This document shows, in pieces, positions 45,801 to 53,755 of a DNA stretch of 64,000 nucleotides. Each line of letters opens with the position of its first letter. The stretch's first letter is position 1. The stretch lies in contig NZ_UETR01000001.1 in NCBI RefSeq assembly GCF_900491745.1, forward strand, positions 248,001-312,000. Direction: 5' to 3'. The position numbers and the translations under genes are program-made. The notes under the pieces were generated by a model, which saw nothing but the letters and a program-made list of their open reading frames with translations, was not told the origin of the DNA and made no database searches. Origin of the DNA: Amarolinea aalborgensis (GTDB taxonomy: Bacteria; Chloroflexota; Anaerolineae; SSC4; Amarolineaceae).

Positions 45801-46442
45801 TGGCGGCCGGCCAGCAACGGCCTGGGCGATCGCTACCTGTACGACCTGGCGGTGCACCCCAGCGACTGCAACACGGTCTACGCGGCCACCAACGCCACGG
45901 GCGTCTTCAAGACCACCGATGGCGGCGCTTCCTGGCAGCCGCGCAGCAGCGGGCTGGGCAATCTGGCCACACGCGTGCTCACCCTGGCGCCCGGCGCGGG
46001 GCAGCGGCTCTACGTGGGAACGACCGCCGGCGTCTACCGCAGCGACAACGCCGGGGGTTCCTGGGCCGCCGCCGCCAGCCTGCCAGGCGGCGCGGTTTGG
46101 GCCTTGAGCGTGGCGCCCAACCAGGCCGATACTGTCTACGCCGGCCTGGAGAGCGGCGGCGTCTACAAATCCACCAACGCCGGCGCCTCCTGGCAGCCGG
46201 CCAACACCAACCTCGGTTTCAGCAAAGTGCGCACCTTGCTCGTGGATCCACTCAACGCGCAGATGGTGTACGCGGGCAACGACCTGGGCCGCGGCGTCTA
46301 TCGCAGCAGCGATGGCGGCGCCGCGTGGAGCGAGTTCAACGCCGGCCTGGGCAATCGCAATGTCAAGGTCCTTTGGCAAGATGGCGGCGCGTGTCATGCC
46401 CTCTATGCCGGCGCGGCGAACGGCGCGTGGACTTATAGGTGA
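42852..46442 (+). CDS. Secreted LCAT-type lipase/acyltransferase fused to BNR repeats
   Basis: From ATG 42852 (ATG 42795 and 42804 are alternatives) the protein has about 1196 residues. A signal peptide (GILLFAAVLALVLPSTAHA) precedes a beta-sandwich, then an alpha/beta-hydrolase of the lecithin:cholesterol acyltransferase family at about 190-580. The oxyanion region is PVIVLPGLMGSRLD, the nucleophile Ser is in VAHSLGGLLARYY, an acidic residue is in NGDGTVPLPSA, and a His is in GLNHLQLV. An Ig-like domain (TAVVTDESSGVSTIKYSVN) and a C-terminal set of six or so BNR/Asp-box repeats (VYRSDNGGGAWRP, VFKTTDGGASWQP, VYKSTNAGASWQP) follow, as in sialidase or Vps10-type propellers. It probably hydrolyses or transfers lipid acyl groups outside the cell. 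Confidence 0.85.
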   Translation: MSQSHWVNRWYGMGGILLFAAVLALVLPSTAHADGFIDFENGTDQQTIQSTIPGLRFTTTANYDWIYGDWRTGDYNGPYPHGAYTSNGNFFAWLGPNQGYGRIDFTAGCGTYMQVYVSSLAGLHMDAYYPDNTLAATAFVNGNLFTGQLARLRVDAPAGDCFTYVILHDTGNFWLIDDLSTDAAGVPATRPPVIVLPGLMGSRLDVHNTCSNETWEVWPAAAVMLVSPFDGHLASLKLQRDGLRPANPCEQIVAHRTATGSTENAAILRVGPDLHIGPLPFEFYAPLIDSLRVKGYDVFPYGYDWRINLRRIADQPSSTDDLDGFINQVLASTGAHKVNIVAHSLGGLLARYYVTSDPARAAKVEQIISLGTPYLGAPKSLRVLRWGDTGEPGWLWGAIGLYSPMVRDISQNAPAMYQILPTFNYFLVNNFPANNRSYYTFDGVARSWPQMQSLLRTEHNDGLAADAEAFHNAAMDDWRSSSLSTAYRLIVGSGKSDTPAVLHEKTLFEWNGFRVITWDMENTNGDGTVPLPSAALRGSGRDFSGNAPTWYTQGLNHLQLVKEPYVLDFVAAILATPPTAADDPSFAIPASPSYSASAPSIFSGDKSRFRQRSPYDATPPVPPQMGLTPFAVNGVQAVVVGNSHVHLYDSAGNHTGPTPDGLLEIEVPGSDYVQLGATSLVSFPANGVFRIEIESSGAQQVDLKVRRLQGLDADLTQRTITYADAPVGVTGTARLIYDPTNSGTAPGLTIDQDGDGTPDLTMPPTGDVGADGSRDTVAPQINVQLTGQRTTYGWYVGQVVVTAVVTDESSGVSTIKYSVNNGADVLPYTASFTVQAEQVQKVVFQATDRAGNRASVVAHVGPSRSFVSYAFPVSPAPPSAWRQGAGMNGRTVYDLAGAASACSTLFAATDQGLFRSTDRGANWANVFLPTMPAEAASPPFEDAPVPPDAALMPAVAVCAGNPQVAYATSWGGGVYRSDNGGGAWRPASNGLGDRYLYDLAVHPSDCNTVYAATNATGVFKTTDGGASWQPRSSGLGNLATRVLTLAPGAGQRLYVGTTAGVYRSDNAGGSWAAAASLPGGAVWALSVAPNQADTVYAGLESGGVYKSTNAGASWQPANTNLGFSKVRTLLVDPLNAQMVYAGNDLGRGVYRSSDGGAAWSEFNAGLGNRNVKVLWQDGGACHALYAGAANGAWTYR

Positions 46443-46445
46443 ATC

Positions 46446-48170
46446 ATGACCAATCTCGTCGGTCAGCGTCTCGGTAATCGTTATCTCGTGCAGGCCGAAA
46501 TCGGTCGCGGCGGCATGGGCGTCGTCTATCGCGCGTTGGACACCAGCAGCCTGCAGCGCACGGTGGCGATCAAGATGCCGCTGTCAGGATTACTGACGGA
46601 AGAGAGTTTCCTGGAACGATTCATTCACGAGGCGCGCCAGGCCGCCAGCCTGCACCATCCCAACATCGTCACCATCTATGATGTGGGCGCGCAAGATGAC
46701 GTCCCGTTCATCGTCATGCAGTACCTCGATGGTCAGACGCTGGAAAAAATCCTGAACACGCGTGGTCGTTTGTCCCCGGAGCAAGCCGTACCGCTGCTGC
46801 GGCAGCTGGCCGACGCGCTGGATTACGTGCACGGCCAGCGCCTGGTGCACCGCGATATCAAGACGGCCAACGTCATGCTGTCCGCAGACGGCAAGGTGAC
46901 GCTGACCGACTTTGGCCTGGTGCGCGCGACGGAGAGCGTCGGCTTCACCCGCAGCCATCAGACGGTGGGCACGGCCGAGTTCATGTCCCCGGAACAGGCG
47001 TTGGGCCGCAGCTCCGATCCGCGCAGCGATAACTATTCCTTGGGCATCGTGGCCTACAAGATGTTGACCGGCCATGTGCCGTTCGAACGGGAGACCTCGG
47101 TGGCGACGCTGGTCGCGCATGCCAGTGAAGCGCCGCCATCGCCGCGTGTCTTTCGCAGCGACCTGAATCGCCCCCTGGAAGCGGTGTTGACCAAAGCCCT
47201 GGCCAAGAACCCCGACGAACGCTATCAACACGCCGGGCAGTTTGCGGCGGACCTGGCAGTAGCGGCCGCGGGGCGCTGGCCGGACATCCCCCGCACCGCC
47301 ACGCCCACGGAAAAGCTCAGCCCGCTGCCCGCAGTGCGGCGCGCACCTTCGCCCAAACCGCTCGATCGTCCCTCGCCCGGGCCGGCCCCGGCGCCAACAC
47401 CACGGCTGGGCCAAATCTTCGCACGCGTGACGACGACGCAGATGCTGGGCGGCGCCGCGGTTCTTTTCATCTGCGTTCTCTCAGCCACGCTGGCGTGGGC
47501 GCTCAACCGCACGCCTCCCATTAGCCCAACGCCGGCGGCCACGGTGGCCTTGAACCTCACGGCGACGCCCACCGTCGTGGCGGTCGCGTCGGCGACGCCG
47601 ACCTTCACGCCGACGATCACGGTGACGACCGCCAACGTAACGCCCGCGCCTGCGGCCGTGACCGAAACCGCGACCACCGGTGCGCCTGAGGTCACCTCTA
47701 CGATTGCGCCGACGTGGACACCCACCGGGCAGACGCCAACGCCACGTCCCATTGCCACCACGGTTACCCCTGTACGAGCAACCGCGACGCCCGCCCGGCC
47801 TCCGACGCCATTACCCGCGCCTGTGCCAAGTGCGCCTCAGGAGAGAGCGAATGTCACGGGCAAGACCAGGTTTGCCTGGGATTACGCCGGGCCGTTACAG
47901 TCCGGCCAGGCGTTCGAGGTGCGCATTTGGGCCGAAGGAGCAGCGGAGCACCTGGGCGCAGCCGCTCCAGTGACGACCCAGGAGATGATGATTGACCTGG
48001 ACGTGGCTCCCGGCATCAAGGACGCCAACTGGTCGGCGGCCGGAGTGTACCTGTGGGCCGTGGCAGTGATCGAAAAGGCGACAGGCGCACGGATTGGCCG
48101 GGAGTCTGAGCCGCGCCACTTTTCGTATATACCGTCAGATTGCTCAGGGGCGGGATGCGGCCCTAAGTAG
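46446..48170 (+). CDS. Transmembrane Ser/Thr kinase with the shared C-terminal domain
   Basis: Its 574 residues have a complete kinase domain at about 12-275: GRGGMGVVYRA, VAIKMP, VHRDIKTANVML, TDFGLV and GTAEFMSPEQ. A membrane helix at about 333-355 and a Thr/Pro stalk follow, then the C-terminal domain at about 464-570 (GKTRFAWDYAGPLQSGQAFEVRIW ... YLWAVAVIEKATGARIG). This last part matches the PP2C at 34710-36371 almost base for base. It starts 3 bp after the lipase stop. It resembles PknB-type receptor kinases, but the outside domain is not PASTA. Confidence 0.93.
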   Translation: MTNLVGQRLGNRYLVQAEIGRGGMGVVYRALDTSSLQRTVAIKMPLSGLLTEESFLERFIHEARQAASLHHPNIVTIYDVGAQDDVPFIVMQYLDGQTLEKILNTRGRLSPEQAVPLLRQLADALDYVHGQRLVHRDIKTANVMLSADGKVTLTDFGLVRATESVGFTRSHQTVGTAEFMSPEQALGRSSDPRSDNYSLGIVAYKMLTGHVPFERETSVATLVAHASEAPPSPRVFRSDLNRPLEAVLTKALAKNPDERYQHAGQFAADLAVAAAGRWPDIPRTATPTEKLSPLPAVRRAPSPKPLDRPSPGPAPAPTPRLGQIFARVTTTQMLGGAAVLFICVLSATLAWALNRTPPISPTPAATVALNLTATPTVVAVASATPTFTPTITVTTANVTPAPAAVTETATTGAPEVTSTIAPTWTPTGQTPTPRPIATTVTPVRATATPARPPTPLPAPVPSAPQERANVTGKTRFAWDYAGPLQSGQAFEVRIWAEGAAEHLGAAAPVTTQEMMIDLDVAPGIKDANWSAAGVYLWAVAVIEKATGARIGRESEPRHFSYIPSDCSGAGCGPK

Positions 48171-48196
48171 CTTGTACGATGAGGAGGAAGGTCTTC

Positions 48197-50536
48197 GTGT
48201 TCAACATGCGACGTTTCTTGGGCTTCACCATCGGTGTCCTTCTGTTGTGCGCCCTGCCGGGTCAGCGCGCACACCCGGAGGCGGCCAGCAGCCAGGGCAC
48301 TAATACCGTGGTGGCCCTGCCTGCGGCCGCGGACACCTTTGTCGCCTCGGGACGCCCCGATGAGAATAGAGCTACAAACCGAAATCTGTGGTTGGGATAT
48401 GACGCGGCGGGCGGCTACCTGGTGGAGCGCAGTCTGTTGAAGTTCAACATTGGTTCGATTCCGCAAGGCAGCCTGATCCAAAGCGCCAGTCTGCAGCTCT
48501 ACCTGTCGGCCACCACGTCAGGCGCGGCGCCGATGCCGATTGGGGTGTATCGCATCAACAGCAGCAGTTGGCCCGAAACCATCACCTGGAACCAACATCT
48601 GCAGCTTTCGTGGAACGCGACGCCGGCGGCGACGACGACGGTGGGCGGCCAATTCACCTGGTACACCTGGGATCTGACTGCGCTGGTGCAAACTGCCAAC
48701 GCGCATGACGAGAGCGAGCTGAGCCTGCTGCTGCGCGGGGACGAGACGGCCGGGCAGCATGAGCGTGCGTTCTGGTCCAAGGACTGCAGCGCCAGCGACT
48801 GCGGCAGTCCGCCGGGGCTGCGGCCGAAACTGGAGATTCAGTACCTGACGCCGACGCTCACGCCCACCGCGACCCCCACCCGGACGCCGACGCCCACCTG
48901 GACACCGACAAAGATCCCGACGATTACACGAACGCCAACACCCACCGTCACCCCAACCGCCACGCGCAATTGGCAGTTCGTGCCCAATATGCGCTTTTCT
49001 TACACGTATACCCCCACGCCAACGCGCACTCTCACGCCGACGCCGACCCAGACCCCGACGCCGACGTGGACGCCCACGATCACGCCGACCGCCTCACCGA
49101 CGCCGACGGCGACCTGGACCCCGACGCGCACCTGGACGCCGACGAGCACGCCGACGGCCACCGCCACGGACACGCCTGTCCCCGGGGCCACCCATACCCC
49201 CACCGTGACGCCGACCGTGACGCCGACGAACAGCCCGACGCCGACGCGCACCTCGACGGCGACGCCCACGAGCACCTCGACGGCGACGCCCACGAGCACC
49301 TCGACGGTTACGCCGACGGCGACGCCGACCACGGCGCCGAATGCGCAGGTCTACCGGGGCAGCGTGCGCCGCGTGGATGGGACGCCGGTGGCCGGCTTCA
49401 CCTATGTGCAGTTGTGGGGTTCCAACGACGCCAACGTGCGCAGCGTTTTCCTGGGGAACGCCAGCAGCGACAGCAGCGGCAGCTTCAGCCTGAGCGCGCC
49501 GCCCACGCCGCCGGCCTATGGGTACTATTTCATCTACCTCTCTCCGGCCGGCAGCAGCGCGGGGCTGTATGCGCCGGTCGCGGCGACGCCTGGGCCGGGC
49601 GGCGTGGCGACCGGCGCGCAGACGATTCGCTTTGGCGCGGGCAACGGTGTGCATGATGGCAACATCTTCATCGTCATTCAGAACACGCCCACGCCAACGC
49701 CGACCAGCACGCCCACGCCGACCAACACCCCGACCAACACGCCGACGCCAACGATCACCCCAACCAACACGCCGACGAACACCCCAACGAACACCCCGAC
49801 AAACACACCAACGAATACCCCGACCAACACGCCGACCAACACGCCGACGAACACCCCGACCAACACCCCGACGCGGACGCCGACCCCTGGTGGTTCAACG
49901 CCGACCAGCACCCCAACGGCGACGCCCAACACGGCCGATCTGGCGGTGACAAAGTCGGCGTTTCCGTCTCCCACCGTGCTGCCCAACAGCAACCTGGTGT
50001 ATACCATCCAGGTGCGCAACCTGGGCTGGTTGACGGCGACGGACGTCTCGGTCACCGACACCCTGCCGCCGGGCGTGACCTACCAGAGCCATCAGCCAGG
50101 GGAGTTCACGTGCAGCCACCTGGGCGGGCCGGAACGCGTGGTGTGCACCCTGGCCAGTCTGCCGGTCGAAAGTGGCTGGCGCACGATTCTGATCAACACC
50201 GTGGTGAACCCGGACGCGACGGGCACGCTGACGAACATCGTGGTCGTGAGCAGCAGCCAGGCCGACCCGAACCAGGGCAACAACCAGGCCATCGTGGGCG
50301 TCACGGTGGCGACGCTTACCCCGACGCCAACAATCACCCCGACGAGCACCCCGACGAATACGCGCACCCCGACGCCGACGCCTACGAATATGCCGACGAC
50401 CACGCCGACGACCACGCCGACGCCGACCGCAACGCCATTGCCGCGTGGAGGTGGATTCCATGCCTGGTCGAGGTACGGCGGGTGGTTCGCACCCAGCCAG
50501 CGGCTGCTCCTTGCCGCCGGGTTATGCCCGTGTTGA
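48197..50536 (+). CDS. Surface protein: DNRLRE - stalk - carboxypeptidase-regulatory-like - DUF11 (paralogue 3)
   Basis: The GTG start at 48197 is preceded by AGGAGG at the right distance; ATG 48179 overlaps that site and ATG 48206 is a further option. It encodes about 779 residues: signal peptide (FLGFTIGVLLLCALPG), DNRLRE at about 40-215, regulatory-like domain at about 382-496 and DUF11 from about 579. Domain sequences are nearly identical to paralogues 1 and 2, but the last 25 residues differ (AWSRYGGWFAPSQRLLL) and the WR ending is absent, so the gene may be shifted in frame near its end. It follows the kinase by 26 bp, as paralogue 1 follows the PP2C. Confidence 0.86.
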   Translation: MFNMRRFLGFTIGVLLLCALPGQRAHPEAASSQGTNTVVALPAAADTFVASGRPDENRATNRNLWLGYDAAGGYLVERSLLKFNIGSIPQGSLIQSASLQLYLSATTSGAAPMPIGVYRINSSSWPETITWNQHLQLSWNATPAATTTVGGQFTWYTWDLTALVQTANAHDESELSLLLRGDETAGQHERAFWSKDCSASDCGSPPGLRPKLEIQYLTPTLTPTATPTRTPTPTWTPTKIPTITRTPTPTVTPTATRNWQFVPNMRFSYTYTPTPTRTLTPTPTQTPTPTWTPTITPTASPTPTATWTPTRTWTPTSTPTATATDTPVPGATHTPTVTPTVTPTNSPTPTRTSTATPTSTSTATPTSTSTVTPTATPTTAPNAQVYRGSVRRVDGTPVAGFTYVQLWGSNDANVRSVFLGNASSDSSGSFSLSAPPTPPAYGYYFIYLSPAGSSAGLYAPVAATPGPGGVATGAQTIRFGAGNGVHDGNIFIVIQNTPTPTPTSTPTPTNTPTNTPTPTITPTNTPTNTPTNTPTNTPTNTPTNTPTNTPTNTPTNTPTRTPTPGGSTPTSTPTATPNTADLAVTKSAFPSPTVLPNSNLVYTIQVRNLGWLTATDVSVTDTLPPGVTYQSHQPGEFTCSHLGGPERVVCTLASLPVESGWRTILINTVVNPDATGTLTNIVVVSSSQADPNQGNNQAIVGVTVATLTPTPTITPTSTPTNTRTPTPTPTNMPTTTPTTTPTPTATPLPRGGGFHAWSRYGGWFAPSQRLLLAAGLCPC

Positions 50537-50579
50537 CCGTTCGGACGCATGCCGCGCCGCGCCTTTGTGGTGATAGGTG

Positions 50580-51656
50580 ATGAATGTGAACTACTTGCTG
50601 CCAGGCCAACAACTCGATCGCTACATCCTCGAGCGCGAAGTCGGCACCGGGGGCATGGGCATTGTTTATCTGGCCTATCACCAGGTTCTGAAAAATCCGG
50701 TGGCGATCAAGGTGTTGGATCCTCGGCTCGCCAGTGATGCGCGCTTTGTGCGCCGCTTTGCCCTCGAAGCGCAGAGCGCGGCCCGCTTGCAGCATCCGAA
50801 CATCGTCAAGGTGTTCGACGTGGGGCAGCTTGGCGGCTGGCACTATATCGTCATGGAGTTTTTGGAAGGCACACCGTTGGATCGCTGGCTGCGGGAACGT
50901 GAACGCTGTACGCCGCTGGAAGCGGCAGCCATTATCCAGCAGGTGGCGTCTGCGCTCGACCACGCGCATGCCCATGATTTAGTGCACCGCGATGTGAAGC
51001 CGGCGAATATCATGCTGCGCAGCGACGGGCACGTCGCGCTGATGGATTTTGGCCTGGTGCGCGCGGGCGACGGCATTGGCCTCACCCTACAGAACCAGGT
51101 GTTGGGCACGCCGGAATACATGTCTCCTGAACAGGCGCAGGGGCAGCGCGCCACGAAGTACAGCGACATCTACGCGTTGGGCATTGTGGCTTACAAGCTC
51201 ATCACCGGCGCGGTGCCCTTCAGCGGCGACACGCCGGTCAGCACCATGCGCATGCACATTGACCAGGCGCTGCCGCCTCTACACCGGCTCTCGCCTGACA
51301 CGCCGGCCGCCCTGGAGGCCGTGATCGCCAAAGCGCTGGCCAAACAGCCGGCGCAGCGCTTTCAAAGCGCGGGCGAGTTCGCGCGCCGTTTCCAACAGGC
51401 TGTCAGCGCGGCGCCGTCCCCGCAACCGCTCAAACCCACCCCGGCGTCGAAGCCGCCGCCAGGCCCGGCGCCAAAACCGCAGGGCAGCTTGATCCCGGTT
51501 TTGATCTGGGCCGTGGCGCTGCTCTTGTTGTTTGTGCTCGTTGTGTTGATCAGCGTGCTGCTCATGCATGGGAGTCTCGACCTCTTGCTGGCTGCGCCGG
51601 ACTACGCCAACAACCCTTTCATCTCACCTTCACCGTGTAGGGTGGCTATCCTATGA
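50580..51656 (+). CDS. Transmembrane Ser/Thr kinase with a very short outside tail
   Basis: Its 358 residues have a full kinase domain at about 13-275 (GTGGMGIVYLAY, VAIKVLD, VHRDVKPANIMLR, MDFGLV, GTPEYMSPEQ). A Pro-rich linker, a membrane helix at about 304-329 and only about 28 residues beyond it complete the protein. It lacks the stalk and shared domain of the other kinases. The stop overlaps the start of the next kinase (ATGA), so the two are translationally coupled and may work as a pair. Confidence 0.92.
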   Translation: MNVNYLLPGQQLDRYILEREVGTGGMGIVYLAYHQVLKNPVAIKVLDPRLASDARFVRRFALEAQSAARLQHPNIVKVFDVGQLGGWHYIVMEFLEGTPLDRWLRERERCTPLEAAAIIQQVASALDHAHAHDLVHRDVKPANIMLRSDGHVALMDFGLVRAGDGIGLTLQNQVLGTPEYMSPEQAQGQRATKYSDIYALGIVAYKLITGAVPFSGDTPVSTMRMHIDQALPPLHRLSPDTPAALEAVIAKALAKQPAQRFQSAGEFARRFQQAVSAAPSPQPLKPTPASKPPPGPAPKPQGSLIPVLIWAVALLLLFVLVVLISVLLMHGSLDLLLAAPDYANNPFISPSPCRVAIL

Positions 51657-53629
51657 CTGAATTGATTGGACAACGTTTAGCAAACAAGTATGACATTCAG
51701 AGCGAAATTGGCCGCGGCGGCATGGGGGTCGTTTATCGCGCTTTCGATGTCATGCTCGAACGTCCCGTGGCCGTCAAGATCCTGCCCGTCGAGCTGACCT
51801 TCGATCAGCAGTTCGTTGCGCGCTTTCGCAAGGAGGCGGTGACCGCGGCGAGCCTGCATCACGCCAATATCGTCACCATTCACGACGTCGGCCAGCAAGA
51901 TCGCATCTACTATATTGTGATGCAATTCCTGCCGGGTTGGACGCTCGATCAATGGCTGATGCAGCGGGGGCCGATGGCGCCTGCCCACGTCAGCCACCTG
52001 GTGCGACAGATCAGCGATGCGCTCGATTATGCGCACCGGCGGGGGATCATTCACCGCGACATCAAACCCTCGAACATCATGGTGGATGCCGAGGGCCATG
52101 CCACCCTGATGGATTTTGGCCTTGTGCGCGCGGGCGAAGGCACCGGATTGACGCGCAGCGGCGTTGTCGTTGGTACGCCGGACTACATGGCGCCAGAGCA
52201 GGCATTGGGCAAAGAGATTGACTACCGCAGTGACATCTACTCGCTGGGCGTGGTCGTTTATCGGGCGCTGTGCGGCCAGGCGCCGTTCGTGCGCTCCTCG
52301 TCCATCGCCACAGCCTATGCGCATGTGCATGAGGCGCCGCCGCCCCTGCGACAGCTGCGTCCTGATCTGCCCAAGGCTGTCGAGGCTGCCGTACTCAAAG
52401 CGTTGGCCAAAGACCCCGCCGACCGTTTTCAGGAAGCGGGCCAGTTTGCGCAAGAACTGGCGCGCGCCAGCGCGGGCAAGGGTTCCACCTCAGCGCCGAC
52501 CTGGGCCGTGCTCAAGGGATCTGCCCCGGCATCGCCGCCGCGGGGAGCGGCTGCGGTCAAGCCGGCTGAATCCGGGCCGCGCCAGGCGCCGGCTGATGCA
52601 GCGCCCCCCGCGCAGACCACGGCGCCAACGCAGATCATGGGCGCTGCTCCTGCCGCTCCCACGGCGGCCAGTGAGAACCAATCCAAAGACCCTGCGCCGG
52701 TTGCGCGGCCGGCAGATGATCGTGTGACAGTCGCGCGGCCGGCGGCTGACCCTGCGCCAGTCGCGCGGCCGACGGCTGATCGTGTGACGGTCGCCATGCC
52801 GGCCGCTGATCGTGTGACGGTGGCGCGGCCGGCGGCTGATCATGCGCCGGTCGCGCGGCCGGCGGCCCGCCGCCCCCGGCTGCTGCCTTACCTGTTGGGC
52901 GCTGCGGCTGCTCTCCTCCTGCTGTTAGTTGGTTATTTCACGCTGCTCTCACCTGAGCATGCAACGCCGACGCCGACGGCGATAGGGCTTACTGCGACCT
53001 CAACGTCGGTTGTTGATGCTGGCACAATCACGGCGACGGTCACGTTGGCGCCGACGCGCGGGCCGTTGCCGCGCACAGACACCGCCACGCCTCCGGCGAC
53101 AGACATGACGCCCACAGCGACGGATACACTCACGTTCACGCCGGTGCTCACGGCGACGCCTGTGAAGACGGCTACGCCCACGGCGACAGCCGTGCAAACG
53201 CCTACATTCACGGCAACGCCCACCCATACGCGCACTCCCCAGAAAACGGCAACCCCCACGCGCACGCCTGGTAGAAATGGTTCAATCCGAGCGCCCGTGC
53301 TGATCTCGCCTCTGCCTGGGACCACGGTGAAGATCGGCAGCAACGTAGAGTTTGTCTGGCGCTTCGACGGCCAACTTGCTGCCAACCAGGGCTTTGAGAT
53401 CAGGGTTTGGAAGGAGGGGCAGCCTGCGCATTATGGAGCCGCATCTCCAGTGCGCACAACCAGTGCGGTTCTGGACTTGAGCGGCGCCTACGGCGTACAG
53501 CTGGGCGGCGGCGGCCGTCATTTGTGGACGGTAGCCGTGGTGCAGATTGAGCCGTATCAGGCGCTCGGTCCCGAGGCTCCGCCGCAAACGATCGAAATCG
53601 AAGGGGCGCCGCCAACACCGAGACCATGA
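51653..53629 (+). CDS. Transmembrane Ser/Thr kinase with repeat juxtamembrane region and shared C-terminal domain
   Basis: Its 658 residues have a kinase domain at about 12-270 (GRGGMGVVYRAFD, VAVKILP, HRDIKPSNIMVD, MDFGLV, GTPDYMAPEQ). The juxtamembrane part at about 340-405 has seven copies of a 9-residue repeat (D(R/P/H)(V/A)(T/P)VA(R/M)PA, e.g. ADRVTVARPAADP) with many Thr. A membrane helix spans about 410-432, a Thr/Pro stalk follows, and the C-terminal domain lies at about 541-650 (LPGTTVKIGSNVEFVWRFDGQLAANQGFEIRVW ... LWTVAVVQIEPYQALGPEAP). The juxtamembrane repeats could be autophosphorylation sites read by FHA domains. Confidence 0.93.
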   Translation: MTELIGQRLANKYDIQSEIGRGGMGVVYRAFDVMLERPVAVKILPVELTFDQQFVARFRKEAVTAASLHHANIVTIHDVGQQDRIYYIVMQFLPGWTLDQWLMQRGPMAPAHVSHLVRQISDALDYAHRRGIIHRDIKPSNIMVDAEGHATLMDFGLVRAGEGTGLTRSGVVVGTPDYMAPEQALGKEIDYRSDIYSLGVVVYRALCGQAPFVRSSSIATAYAHVHEAPPPLRQLRPDLPKAVEAAVLKALAKDPADRFQEAGQFAQELARASAGKGSTSAPTWAVLKGSAPASPPRGAAAVKPAESGPRQAPADAAPPAQTTAPTQIMGAAPAAPTAASENQSKDPAPVARPADDRVTVARPAADPAPVARPTADRVTVAMPAADRVTVARPAADHAPVARPAARRPRLLPYLLGAAAALLLLLVGYFTLLSPEHATPTPTAIGLTATSTSVVDAGTITATVTLAPTRGPLPRTDTATPPATDMTPTATDTLTFTPVLTATPVKTATPTATAVQTPTFTATPTHTRTPQKTATPTRTPGRNGSIRAPVLISPLPGTTVKIGSNVEFVWRFDGQLAANQGFEIRVWKEGQPAHYGAASPVRTTSAVLDLSGAYGVQLGGGGRHLWTVAVVQIEPYQALGPEAPPQTIEIEGAPPTPRP

Positions 53630-53755
53630 AAAATAGCATCTTGAGTTCACGCGATGGACGGCCGGCTGAGCGTCTGGATAACGGGCTGTCATTTGAGATA
53701 GTCATTGCTAGAGGCAGAACAGAGTCACCCGGCCCACGACAAGAGGAGGCCCGCC

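Noticed and set aside
36371..50536. LPXTG or PEP-CTERM sorting signals on the surface proteins
   Set aside because: The C-termini show neither an LPXTG-helix-basic tail nor a PEP motif with helix; only the WR-ending tail is shared.
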